Positions 1 through 6,250 of a DNA stretch of 14,036 nucleotides are shown here, in pieces. The position numbers and the translations under genes were made by a program. How positions within the stretch are numbered: the first letter of the stretch is position 1; each line of letters begins with the position of its first letter. The notes under the pieces were generated by a model. That model made no database searches. It was not told where the DNA came from and saw only the letters and a program-made list of their open reading frames with translations. This stretch comes from Pedococcus sp. (GTDB taxonomy: Bacteria > Actinomycetota > Actinomycetes > Actinomycetales > Dermatophilaceae): contig JAICSZ010000013.1 of the NCBI GenBank assembly GCA_025936615.1, forward strand, positions 1 to 14,036, written 5' to 3'.

Positions 1-636
1 CTCCCAGAAGTCCGGCATCAGCCGCGGGTGCGGGTACGACGACAGTCCCTGGCCCACGCCGTGCTGCACCTCTTGGCGGAAGCGGGACAGCTGGGTCTCG
101 GTGAGCCGGCCCTCGAGGAACGCGCGGGCGTAGATGCCCGGCGACGCGTGGCCCTGGAAGTAGACCTGGTCGCCGCCTCCGGGGTGGTCGTGGCCGCGGA
201 AGAAGTGGTTGAAGCCGACCTCGTAGAGGGACGCCGAGGACTGGTACGTCGCGATGTGCCCACCCACCTCGAGGCCCTTGCGGTTCGCTGTGGAGACCAT
301 CACCGCGGCGTTCCAGCGCAGGAAGGCGCGGATCCGGCGCTCGATGTGCTCGTCTCCGGGGAACCACGGCTCGCGCTCGGGAGCGATCGTGTTGATGTAG
401 TCGGTGCTGCGCAGGGCGGGGACGCCGACGCTCTGCTCACGGGCCCGTTCCAGCAGCCGCAGCATCAGGTAGCGGGCGCGGCTGCGCCCGCGCTCGTCCA
501 CCATGGCGTCGAACGAGTCGAGCCACTCGACGGTCTCGTCGGGGTCGATGTCGGGAAGCTGGGTGGGGAGCCCCTCGTGGATGACCGGCGGACGTCCTGA
601 GGACCTGCCGGGGGACTGCTGAGAACCTGTGGCCAC
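1..636 (-). CDS. aceE: Pyruvate dehydrogenase E1 component, homodimeric type (N-terminal part)
   Basis: This is the first 212 codons of AceE; the gene runs off the left edge. AceE is the thiamine-diphosphate-dependent E1 enzyme that decarboxylates pyruvate and acetylates the lipoyl group of E2. Conserved blocks of the homodimeric E1 family are visible: [68 protein letters not shown] and [14 protein letters not shown]. The diphosphate-binding GDG motif lies beyond the edge. The GTG start at 636 has AGAGGA three bases upstream and gives an N-terminus of the usual length before the conserved [18 protein letters not shown] segment. An in-frame ATG at 759 would add 41 residues without a stop, but it lacks a clear ribosome site. 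The gene is divergent from the reductase-like gene at 853. Identity is nearly certain; the start is moderately certain. Confidence 0.96.
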   Translation of the reverse strand, partial: MATGSQQSPGRSSGRPPVIHEGLPTQLPDIDPDETVEWLDSFDAMVDERGRSRARYLMLRLLERAREQSVGVPALRSTDYINTIAPEREPWFPGDEHIERRIRAFLRWNAAVMVSTANRKGLEVGGHIATYQSSASLYEVGFNHFFRGHDHPGGGDQVYFQGHASPGIYARAFLEGRLTETQLSRFRQEVQHGVGQGLSSYPHPRLMPDFWE

Positions 637-839
637 GATTCCTCTGCTCTCGTGCTCGAAGTGCCCGAACAGTGCCCGCTCGGCGGCCCGAACGGTTGCC
701 CGGTTGACGACACTGCGTCGGGGCGGCCCCGGGTCTCGGGATCGTCCCTCCTCCTTCATCGTGTCACGCCCCGGGCCGACGCGAAATCCACCCTTCGCAG
801 TTCCGGTCGGGACCGCTGCCCCGGGCGGGGTCGGACGTG

Positions 840-851
840 CCAGGATCCTGG
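840..851. promoter_or_regulatory. Perfect 12-bp palindrome before the reductase-like gene
   Basis: CCAGGATCCTGG is a perfect palindrome ending one base before the GTG at 853, and it contains the AGGA that serves as ribosome site. It could be an operator or a chance match. No second copy was noticed in the window. Confidence 0.2.
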
Positions 852-852
852 T

Positions 853-1446
853 GTGCCCGTGACCCAGTACCTCACAGCCGCCACCCTCGACGGCTTCATC
901 GCGGACGAGGACAACTCGCTCGGCTGGCTCTTCACAGTGCCGCAGGGGGAGGGCTCCGACGAGCGGTGGGCCACCTTCATGGACGACGTGGGCGCGATGG
1001 CGATGGGCGCCACGACGTACCTGTGGTGCCTCGACCACGACAGCCTCCTGGAGAACCCGGACAAGTGGCGGGAGTACTACGCCGAGCGGCCCTGCTGGGT
1101 CTTCACGCACCGCGACCTGCCGGCGATCCCCGGCGTGGACCTGCGGTTCGTGCAGGGCGACGTCGTCCCGACGCACGCCGACATGCTCGCCGCGGCTGCC
1201 GGGAAGAACGTGTGGCTGGTCGGCGGCGGCGAGCTGGTGGGCAGCTTCCACGACGCCGGTCTCCTCGACGAGGTGCGGGTGCAGGTCGCACCGGTCACGC
1301 TCGGCGCCGGAGCGCCCGTGCTGCCGCGCCGGATCGAGGACCTCCGGCTGCGGTCGGTCCACCAGAACGGCCAGTTCGCCGAGCTCACCTACGACGTCAC
1401 CGCTTCGCAGGCGAGCCGGCCCCGGGGCCCCTCAGCCGAGGGCTAG
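853..1446 (+). CDS. Dihydrofolate reductase family protein (RibD C-terminal domain)
   Basis: A 197-residue single-domain protein of the RibD-C/DHFR-like superfamily, whose members are NAD(P)H-dependent reductases of pteridine- or pyrimidine-like substrates; most actinobacterial paralogues have no assigned substrate. Visible family blocks are the N-terminal strand [15 protein letters not shown] (about residues 4-18), MGATTYLW (51-58), [10 protein letters not shown] (81-90), the glycine-rich cofactor loop [13 protein letters not shown] (120-132) and the strand [20 protein letters not shown] (139-158). The GTG at 853 is chosen because AGGA lies seven bases upstream and the fold starts immediately after it; GTG at 859 is also possible. 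No signal peptide is seen. The 3' end overlaps the convergent MOSC remnant by 15 bases. The gene is absent from the equivalent M. tuberculosis interval, so it may be a local insertion. The family call is firm; the substrate is unknown. Confidence 0.88.
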   Translation: MPVTQYLTAATLDGFIADEDNSLGWLFTVPQGEGSDERWATFMDDVGAMAMGATTYLWCLDHDSLLENPDKWREYYAERPCWVFTHRDLPAIPGVDLRFVQGDVVPTHADMLAAAAGKNVWLVGGGELVGSFHDAGLLDEVRVQVAPVTLGAGAPVLPRRIEDLRLRSVHQNGQFAELTYDVTASQASRPRGPSAEG

Positions 1447-1706
1447 CCGGTGCCCGGCCGTAAGCAGCTCGTCCAGCAGCTCGGACGGGACGAGGTGCAC
1501 CTGTCGCAGGTTGGGTGCGGTGGGGTCCCGCCGCACCCGGGACCGGTGCTGGACGGTCCTGGCGAGGTGGGCGTCGCCCCGACGCCGAGCCCCTCGATCA
1601 GCCGGATCACCGGACGGGTCTGCTTGGAGAACTCGTGGACGGGGCTGGCGGCCACCGCGAGGACCCGGCCCGGACTTGTGGGACCCGCGCCCCCACCGGT
1701 CGTCAT
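1432..1706 (-). pseudogene. MOSC-domain protein, frameshifted and truncated
   Basis: From the ATG at 1706 the minus strand encodes 42 residues typical of small MOSC-domain proteins (SPGRVLAVAASPVHEFSK, then IRLIEGLGV). The similarity then continues in another frame as GDAHLARTVQHRSRVRRD and PNLRQVHLVPSELLDELL, stopping at TGA 1432-1434. The switch is at the run of four C at 1577-1580 and fits loss of one base. Unshifted, the frame ends at a TAG at 1443-1445. MOSC domains bind sulfur carriers or molybdenum cofactor. Family members are roughly 150-200 residues and carry a conserved cysteine near the C-terminus. That half is missing, because the 3' end of the convergent reductase-like gene occupies the space. 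The gene is therefore both frameshifted and truncated. A sequencing error could explain the shift but not the missing half. Confidence 0.75.
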
Positions 1707-1831
1707 GGCACTAGCCTGGCACCCACCTGTCGGCCTTGCGTACCGGGTCGACTTCCGATGAACTACCCGCAGCGAACCAGTGGAGCGGCGCCGGGCCCCC
1801 CGGGGCCGGCGAGGCGATGTGGAGGAGTGAC

Positions 1832-2266
1832 GTGAGCGCGACCGCGGGTGGCCACGAAGGCACCGCCACCCAGAACGCCGGCGAGCGGCTGGGGTTGAGA
1901 ACCGGGATGGTCGTCCAGGAGCTGGGCTGGGATGAGGACGTCGACGACGGCCTTCGGGTCGAGATCGAGGACACCATCGACGCCGACATGGTGGACGGGG
2001 ACTACGGGAACGTCGTGGACTCCGTCGTGCTGTGGTGGCGTGACGACGACGGGGACCTGGTGGACACGCTGGTGGACTCGTTGAGCGACCTGGTCGCGGG
2101 CGGGGTGATCTGGCTGCTGACCCCCAAGGTGGGTCGTCCGAACGCCGTGGACCCGGCCGACATCGCCGAAGCCGCACCGGTCGCCGGGCTCTCCACCACC
2201 ACCACGGTCGCGGTGAGCCAGGACTGGGCCGCGACCCGGCTGGTCGCGCCGAGGTCGGCGCGCTGA
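1832..2266 (+). CDS. DUF3052 domain-containing protein
   Basis: A 144-residue cytoplasmic protein matching the actinobacterial DUF3052 family (M. tuberculosis Rv2239c). Diagnostic segments are GMVVQELGWDEDVDD (residues 25-39), VVLWWRDDDGDLVDTLVDSL (65-84), GVIWLLTPKVGRP (91-103), AEAAPVAGLSTTTTVAV (112-128) and DWAATRLV (131-138). The protein is very acidic. Its biochemical role is not established. The GTG at 1832 is chosen because GGAGG (1821-1825) lies six bases upstream and the length matches the family; upstream in-frame TTG and ATG codons lack support. It precedes the peroxiredoxin by 69 bases on the same strand and follows aceE in the neighbourhood, as in mycobacteria. Co-transcription with the peroxiredoxin is likely. 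A possible promoter is TTGCGT (1736-1741), 17 bases, TGAACT (1759-1764), but the match is weak. Confidence 0.92.
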   Translation: MSATAGGHEGTATQNAGERLGLRTGMVVQELGWDEDVDDGLRVEIEDTIDADMVDGDYGNVVDSVVLWWRDDDGDLVDTLVDSLSDLVAGGVIWLLTPKVGRPNAVDPADIAEAAPVAGLSTTTTVAVSQDWAATRLVAPRSAR

Positions 2267-2335
2267 GCGCAGCGCTGCCCAGGTAGGGCACGGGGCCGTC
2301 ACCGGCCCGTCCGACGTCACCGAGGAGGAGTCCAG

Positions 2336-2803
2336 ATGACCGTGGAGATCGACCAGCCTGCCCCTGACTTCGAGCTGCGGGACCAGCACGGGCAGCAGGT
2401 GGCCCTCTCGTCCTTCCGGAAGGCGAAGGCGGTCGTCGTGATGTTCTACCCTTACGCGTTCAGCCGGGTGTGCACCGGCGAGCTGTGCGCCGTACGCGAC
2501 AGTCTCCCGGCGTTCGAGTCCGACGCCGTGCAGCTGATCGCCGTCTCCTGCGACCCGATGCACTCCCTGCGCGCCTTCTCCGAGCAGGACGGTCTGACCT
2601 TCCCGCTGCTCTCCGACTTCTGGCCGCACGGCGAGGTGGCCAAGGAGTACGACGTGTTCAACGAGGACCGCGGGTGCGCCGACCGGTCGACGTTCATCGT
2701 GGACAAGGCCGGTGTCCTGCGCTGGACGGTGCACAACGCGATGTCGGACGCCCGCGACCTCGAGGAGCAGACCCGCGTCCTGGCCCGGGTCGCCGGCGCC
2801 TGA
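2336..2803 (+). CDS. ahpE: Peroxiredoxin, AhpE-like with a Bcp-like second cysteine
   Basis: A 155-residue thiol peroxidase of the AhpC/TSA superfamily that reduces hydrogen peroxide, organic peroxides or peroxynitrite in the cytoplasm. The active-site motif PxxxS/TxxC is seen as P39-YAF-S43-RV-C46, with the conserved arginine at R117 (ADRSTFIVD). FPLLSDFWPHG (89-99) and VFNEDRG (107-113) are close to mycobacterial AhpE. A second cysteine, C51, lies five residues after C46; as I recall AhpE has none there, while E. coli Bcp has Cys45 and Cys50. The protein may therefore work through an intramolecular disulfide. The ATG at 2336 follows GAGGAGGAG by about five bases. It is the last gene of the DUF3052 unit. 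A strong hairpin (2924-2966) follows downstream. Confidence 0.93.
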   Translation: MTVEIDQPAPDFELRDQHGQQVALSSFRKAKAVVVMFYPYAFSRVCTGELCAVRDSLPAFESDAVQLIAVSCDPMHSLRAFSEQDGLTFPLLSDFWPHGEVAKEYDVFNEDRGCADRSTFIVDKAGVLRWTVHNAMSDARDLEEQTRVLARVAGA

Positions 2804-2923
2804 CGGTCACCAGCGTGTGCGACCTGCTGCACCGCTGGTCGTCGCCGACGCCGAGAGGGGCCATCCGGTCAAGGAAAGTGCCCGTTGACGGCATTCCGGC
2901 CCGCGGGTCCAATGGTCGGGCGG

Positions 2924-2966
2924 CCTCAACGCGCGATAACGGCATAGCGCGCGGCGCGCGTTGAGG
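2924..2966. terminator. 12-bp GC-rich hairpin after the peroxiredoxin gene
   Basis: CCTCAACGCGCG (2924-2935) and CGCGCGTTGAGG (2955-2966) form a perfect 12-bp stem with a 19-base loop. No T-run follows on either strand. It lies between the peroxiredoxin gene and the left att repeat. In the reconstructed ancestral arrangement it would sit between the peroxiredoxin gene and the convergent tRNA-Val gene, so it could terminate both. Confidence 0.5.
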
Positions 2967-2977
2967 TCCTCAGTCTC

Positions 2978-2994
2978 GTGGGCGCAGCAGGGAT
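2978..2994. repeat. Left attachment-site repeat (att, displaced tRNA-Val 3' end)
   Basis: GTGGGCGCAGCAGGGAT here is identical to 7687-7703 inside tRNA-Val, and the flanking bases differ on both sides (c...a here, g...c there). It is the copy of the tRNA 3' end expected at the distal end of an island. It directly abuts the integrase reading frame. Confidence 0.82.
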
Positions 2995-3789
2995 ACCAGG
3001 CCAGCTTCAGCGGACCCGACACCGCCCGCCACACCGCGCCCAACACCTTCGACACGAAGATGGACGCCGAAGGGTGGCTGTACAAGCAACGCGCCGACGT
3101 CACCGGCGATGACTGGACACCACCCGCCCAGAAACAGGCAAAGCAGGTGGGCACCTTTGCCGACTACGCAACCACGTGGCTCGAGATGCGCGACCTCAAG
3201 CCCCGCACCAGGGAGTTGTACCGGTCCCTACTCAGGACCCACATCACGCCCACGCTCGGCCCCATGCCGCTGCCCACCATCACCCCCATGCATGTCAAGC
3301 GCTGGTACTCGACACTTTCGACCGGACCGACAGCGAAGGCCAACGCCTACGGCCTACTCAGGACGATCCTCGGGGACGCCGTAGACGAAGACCTCATTGT
3401 CAAGAACCCTGCCCGCGTGAAGGGTGCCGGAAGCAAGAAACGGCAACGGGAGCTCCGGGTCCTGAGCATCCCTGAGTTGGACAAGATCGTCGCAGCCATC
3501 CCCGCACGGTACGAAGCCCTCGTCCTGTTGGGCGCGTGGTGCGCTATGAGGTTCGGGGAGCTTGCCGCCCTCCGCCGATGCGACCTGGACTGACCAACGG
3601 CGTTGTACACATCCGGCAAGCCGTTACCACCGTCAAGGGTGAGACCTCGTCGGCCCCCCGAAGTCCGACGCCGGCCACCGCACCGTCAGTATCCCGCCAC
3701 ACATCATCCCGGCGCTGAGGGAACACCTCGCCCAGCATTCCACGGCAGGGCGCGAGGGGTTGGTGTTCCCGACCGCCTCAGGACCCTGA
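2992..3789 (+). pseudogene. Tyrosine recombinase/integrase, truncated at both ends and frameshifted
   Basis: The protein similarity begins at the att repeat with GYQASFSGPDTARHTAPNTF, the small N-terminal arm-binding region. It continues through a SAM-like core-binding domain (TFADYATTWLEMRDLKPRTR, then HITPTLGPMPL and KANAYGLLRTILGDAV) into the catalytic domain with the arginine box WCAMRFGELAALRRCDLD. A stop at 3591-3593 interrupts it. The similarity resumes one frame over (LTNGVVHIRQAVTTVKGE) and again in a third frame (VGPPKSDAGHRTVSIPPHI, then REGLVFPTASG), ending at TGA 3787-3789. Each switch fits loss of one C (near 3590 and 3643). The catalytic HxxR, H/W and Tyr motifs are absent, as are the first residues of the protein. 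The remnant most likely belonged to the integrase that used the tRNA-Val site. Non-functional. Confidence 0.85.
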
Positions 3790-3815
3790 AATCATCGGCC
3801 CTTAGGAGCCCTCAG

Positions 3816-4186
3816 ATGCCCCCACAAGCCCCCCGGGTGCCGCGCCCGCCCTCCGGGTCTGCGGAAGTCTGGCCGGGCCTTGTGGCGGGCTGTCCTGGGC
3901 GACTACGAACTCGACGAACATGAGACGACTATCTTGCGTGAGTCCTTGCCGGACCGTGGACTCCCTCGACGATCTGCAAGCGCTGCTCGACGCGGAAGGG
4001 ATCACCTCGGAGTCCTCTCAAGGGCTCAGGGTTCACCCGGCGCTGGTCGAGCTTCGGCAACAGCGCATCGCATTCGCGCGGCTCTTGACGGCGTTGCGTA
4101 TCCCGACTGGTGACGCCGGGGTCGGTCGGACGCAGACGCGGGGTGGTATCCGCGGTGTGTATGGGATCGCGGGGAGTGCGTCGTGA
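3816..4186 (+). pseudogene. Phage terminase small subunit (TerS), two frameshifts
   Basis: An ATG at 3816 with TTAGGAG seven bases upstream starts MPPQAPRVPRPP. The similarity then moves to a second frame (GLRKSGRALWRAVLGDYELD, then EHETTILRE) near 3850-3860, and to a third frame near 3945 (CRTVDSLDDLQALLDAEG, then RVHPALVELRQQRIAFARLL and RGGIRGVYG), ending at TGA 4184-4186. Each shift fits one inserted base. The pattern (GRALWR, YELDEHE, a leucine-rich helix, RVHPALVELRQQR, ALRIP) is that of P27-like small terminase subunits common in actinobacterial prophages. TerS recognises phage DNA and recruits the large subunit for packaging. No large terminase, portal or capsid gene follows. The stop overlaps the GTG of the next ORF, so a coupled operon existed before decay. 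Confidence 0.72.
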
Positions 4187-4404
4187 GGCGTCGACCGCCA
4201 CCCAATGGGCAGGTGCCTCCACTCCTGGACACGTTCGACTCCGCCGAGTGGTCCGGCACGCAGGCTGCTCGGTACGTGGCGTGGAAATTGGCGCGCCGCA
4301 CCTATGCCGAGGTGTACGGGTGGCCCGGTGGCGCTGTCGAGGTGATCCTGCAGGAGCGCGAAGCACGCGGCCTGCGCCGCCCATCGCCGAAGCCGCGGCC
4401 CTGA
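4183..4404 (+). CDS. Hypothetical small protein downstream of the terminase remnant
   Basis: A 73-residue ORF starting at GTG 4183, which overlaps the terminase stop in a GTGA arrangement. GGGGAG (4171-4176) lies six bases upstream. The sequence is basic and proline-rich at both ends (MRRRPPPNGQVPP and RRPSPKPRP) with an amphipathic middle (DTFDSAEWSGTQAARYVAWK, then RRTYAEVYGWPGG). There is no transmembrane segment or cysteine. I do not recognise a family. Its position directly after TerS suggests a phage accessory gene, and it seems to have stayed open while its neighbour decayed. The good ribosome site and coupling argue for a genuine gene; the short length limits confidence. Confidence 0.55.
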   Translation: MRRRPPPNGQVPPLLDTFDSAEWSGTQAARYVAWKLARRTYAEVYGWPGGAVEVILQEREARGLRRPSPKPRP

Positions 4405-4440
4405 GGCTGTCTTCGCGCGCGAGGAAAGTCAGACACGCCC

Positions 4441-4578
4441 ATGACCACACCGACTCAGCAAAACTGTGCACACCTCGTCGAAAGCCGATGCGACTCGCAT
4501 CACTGTGTGCTTGGAGCGGTTCGCTGCAACCCCCTGCTGCGGGGTGGCGTAAAGGACGCGTTACGCTTCGCTCCGTGA
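4441..4578 (+). CDS. Possible 45-codon cysteine-containing small ORF
   Basis: An ATG at 4441 opens a 45-residue frame containing four cysteines at residues 9, 17, 22 and 29 and a His pair (CDSHHC). It ends at TGA 4576-4578, overlapping the GTG start of the Excalibur gene in a GTGA arrangement. GAGGAAAG lies about 12 bases upstream, which is a long spacing. It matches no family I know. It could be a leader peptide or a chance ORF; a leaderless promoter for the downstream gene would lie inside it. Confidence 0.18.
   Translation: MTTPTQQNCAHLVESRCDSHHCVLGAVRCNPLLRGGVKDALRFAP
4562..4567 (+). promoter_or_regulatory. Putative -10 box of a leaderless Excalibur transcript
   Basis: TACGCT fits the actinobacterial TANNNT -10 pattern and ends seven bases before the GTG at 4575, so transcription could begin at the start codon. 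A CTGCGG is found at 4537-4542, 19 bases upstream of it. The only ribosome-site-like sequence, AAAGGA (about 4550-4555), is too far from the GTG. Confidence 0.35.
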
Positions 4579-4892
4579 AGAAGCTTCTCGCCGCCACCGC
4601 TGCCCTGGCCGTAACCGCAGTCCCACTACTCGTCACCGCCCCAGCCGGTGCCCATCCACCCAAGGACGCCTACCGAACCTGCAAGGAACTCAACAAGCAC
4701 TACCACCACGGAGTCGGCCGCGTGGGCGCCCGCGACCGCCTCAAGAAGGGCAGCAAGGCCAAGCCGGTCACGAACTGGACCCGGAACACGAGGGTTTATC
4801 ACCTCAACGATGGCCGTGTTGGAACCACACCAGGCAAAGGGCAGTTCGACCTGGACCGCGACAACGACGGAATCGCCTGCGAGAAACACTGA
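4575..4892 (+). CDS. Secreted Excalibur calcium-binding domain protein
   Basis: A 105-residue protein with a clear signal peptide: KK near the start, a hydrophobic stretch to about residue 22, and AGA-H as the likely cleavage site after residue 26. The mature part has the segment YRTCKELNKHYHHGVGRVGA (33-52), common in actinobacterial Excalibur proteins, and ends with the Excalibur loop D94-R-D96-N-D98-G99-I-A-C102-E103. Excalibur domains resemble an EF-hand loop and are thought to bind calcium outside the cell. C36 and C102 probably form a disulfide. The GTG start is set by the signal peptide. The gene lies in the tRNA-Val element, next to the decayed terminase operon, and a long hairpin terminator follows. 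Partner and function are unknown. It is intact, so it may still be expressed. Confidence 0.88.
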   Translation: MKKLLAATAALAVTAVPLLVTAPAGAHPPKDAYRTCKELNKHYHHGVGRVGARDRLKKGSKAKPVTNWTRNTRVYHLNDGRVGTTPGKGQFDLDRDNDGIACEKH

Positions 4893-4906
4893 ACCGACAA
4901 CACGAG

Positions 4907-4941
4907 AATCGAGGCTGTCCCAGATTGGGGCGGCCTCGATT
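4907..4941. terminator. 15-bp hairpin terminator between convergent genes
   Basis: Bases 4907-4921 pair with 4927-4941 (AATCGAGGC with GCCTCGATT perfectly, then TGTCCC with GGGGCG including two T-G wobbles) around a five-base loop. TCGTTGGGCTTT follows on the plus strand. It begins 14 bases after the Excalibur stop, and the minus-strand gene ends at 5001, so it can serve either direction. Confidence 0.75.
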
Positions 4942-5000
4942 CGTTGGGCTTTGACCTATCGAGGCTGGACTCGGCCTAGTGGCGCGCCAAACCGGTCCAG

Positions 5001-6035
5001 TCAATTAGTCTTGATGGCGCCGCCGAAGTAGGCGATCTCCTCACCGCTCACAGAATCACCGCACATACTCTCTAGGTAAAAGTCTTTGCCGACACTCGCC
5101 CTGGAAATGGAGAACTCGGCGTCCCCCGATTTCGTTGCCCCGGGGAGGACTTTGTCACCAGGATTGCTAGCGTAGTCACCGTCGACCGAAACGAAGGCCT
5201 TGTCGTCGTTGCCATTGACGGTGTGCAGATCTCCGGGACACGAAGATAGGTCGATCGGATTAGCTACGGTCGATGGCGCGCTCACCTTGTAGTGCAGGAC
5301 CCAGCGAAGGTCATTGGGACGAGACACTCCACATGAACCATCACCGCAGTAGTCGTCGGTTGAGCCCCAGGGTTCAGTTCGCGTCACGTTCAGGGTCAGT
5401 TTGACTCCATTGCTCCATCGATAGGAGCCACCGTCCAACGGTGCGGCGTTCGCCATCGATTCCCCTTCCACTTCGCCGCTGCCTTCGACCGCTTTGGAGT
5501 TAGTACCGTCCGTGCCACCGTTGGCGAGGCACTCGGTCCATTGTTGCTGCCCACCCTCGATATCGGTTTTACAGTCGGCACCGGAGTATTGTAAGTCGTC
5601 CACGCCGTCGCCGTTGTCATCCGTGATGTCATCAGGCGACCCCTCCACTGTGCCGGTTCCATCGGAACTGCTGCTGTCGCTGCTTGCGCTCGTGTCGCCG
5701 AAGATTCCGCCAAGTGCCGAACTCACGCGCTGGGCGGACGCGTATGCCCCGACCCCGCCGATGAGGTAAGGCAAGATCAGCGCGATGACAACAAACGGAG
5801 CAGCGTGCCCTTGGCGAGTACCGAGGTAGCCGACCGCGGCGAGCGCGATCAGAATGGCTGAGAGCGTTAGCAGTACCGTTGCGAACGGCGATGAGACCCA
5901 GCGAATGATGCAGAACTCAGTTACCAGGGCCAGTACGGCGAGTGCCGTTCCTATCGCGGGCCAGAGGAAAGCGCGCCGGTCACGCCCGGCTTGCGTTTGC
6001 TCGGGCGGTTCTGCGACTGTGTCGGTGGTGGTCAT
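5001..6035 (-). CDS. Membrane protein with three TM helices and a large extracellular domain
   Basis: A 344-residue protein I cannot assign to a named family. Residues 1-21 are a polar cytoplasmic tail. Hydrophobic helices lie at about 22-46, 51-72 and 80-99. A Ser/Asp/Gly-rich linker (110-138) follows, with a calcium-loop-like stretch DDNGDGVDD (139-147) of the dockerin/EF-hand type. The C-terminal region to 344 is rich in beta-prone segments (VKLTLNVTRTEPW, LRWVLHYKVSAPS, GDAEFSISRAS) and resembles secreted immunoglobulin-like domains. Six ectodomain cysteines (155, 169, 230, 235, 266, 325) could form three disulfides. The ATG at 6035 has GGGAGG five bases upstream. The base composition is more A/T-rich than the chromosomal genes, fitting acquisition with the element. 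It is divergent from the zinc-ribbon protein at 6251, suggesting a related role at the envelope. Confidence 0.8.
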   Translation of the reverse strand: MTTTDTVAEPPEQTQAGRDRRAFLWPAIGTALAVLALVTEFCIIRWVSSPFATVLLTLSAILIALAAVGYLGTRQGHAAPFVVIALILPYLIGGVGAYASAQRVSSALGGIFGDTSASSDSSSSDGTGTVEGSPDDITDDNGDGVDDLQYSGADCKTDIEGGQQQWTECLANGGTDGTNSKAVEGSGEVEGESMANAAPLDGGSYRWSNGVKLTLNVTRTEPWGSTDDYCGDGSCGVSRPNDLRWVLHYKVSAPSTVANPIDLSSCPGDLHTVNGNDDKAFVSVDGDYASNPGDKVLPGATKSGDAEFSISRASVGKDFYLESMCGDSVSGEEIAYFGGAIKTN

Positions 6036-6237
6036 TGGGGCCTCCCGTGTGTCACCGGCGAGTCCCCTGCGGCGCTCTGCCCGATCAAGCCATGCTCTCA
6101 GCGACTCGGCAGCTTGGGGCGAGATCGGCTAATCAGAGGACTGAGGCAAGGGGCGTTTGAACTGGTGCGCCCCGAGCGCGAAGGGCTCAGCGGAGCAATC
6201 GCGTCGGCATTCGGCTGCGGTTCGGCGAACGTGTCCC

Positions 6238-6243
6238 TACCCT
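6238..6243 (+). promoter_or_regulatory. Putative promoter of the zinc-ribbon membrane protein (leaderless)
   Basis: TACCCT (6238-6243) matches TANNNT and ends seven bases before the GTG at 6251. CTGCGG (6215-6220) lies 17 bases upstream of it. No ribosome site is present before the GTG, in keeping with a leaderless mRNA. Confidence 0.5.
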
Positions 6244-6250
6244 GTCGAGC

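Noticed and set aside
1763..2734. 323-codon minus-strand frame
   Set aside because: Antisense shadow of the DUF3052 and peroxiredoxin genes, both of which have strong ribosome sites and family matches.
3800..3815. Fusion of the integrase and terminase remnants into one gene
   Set aside because: The integrase frame ends at TGA 3787-3789 and the terminase part has its own ribosome site and ATG, so they are two adjacent broken genes.
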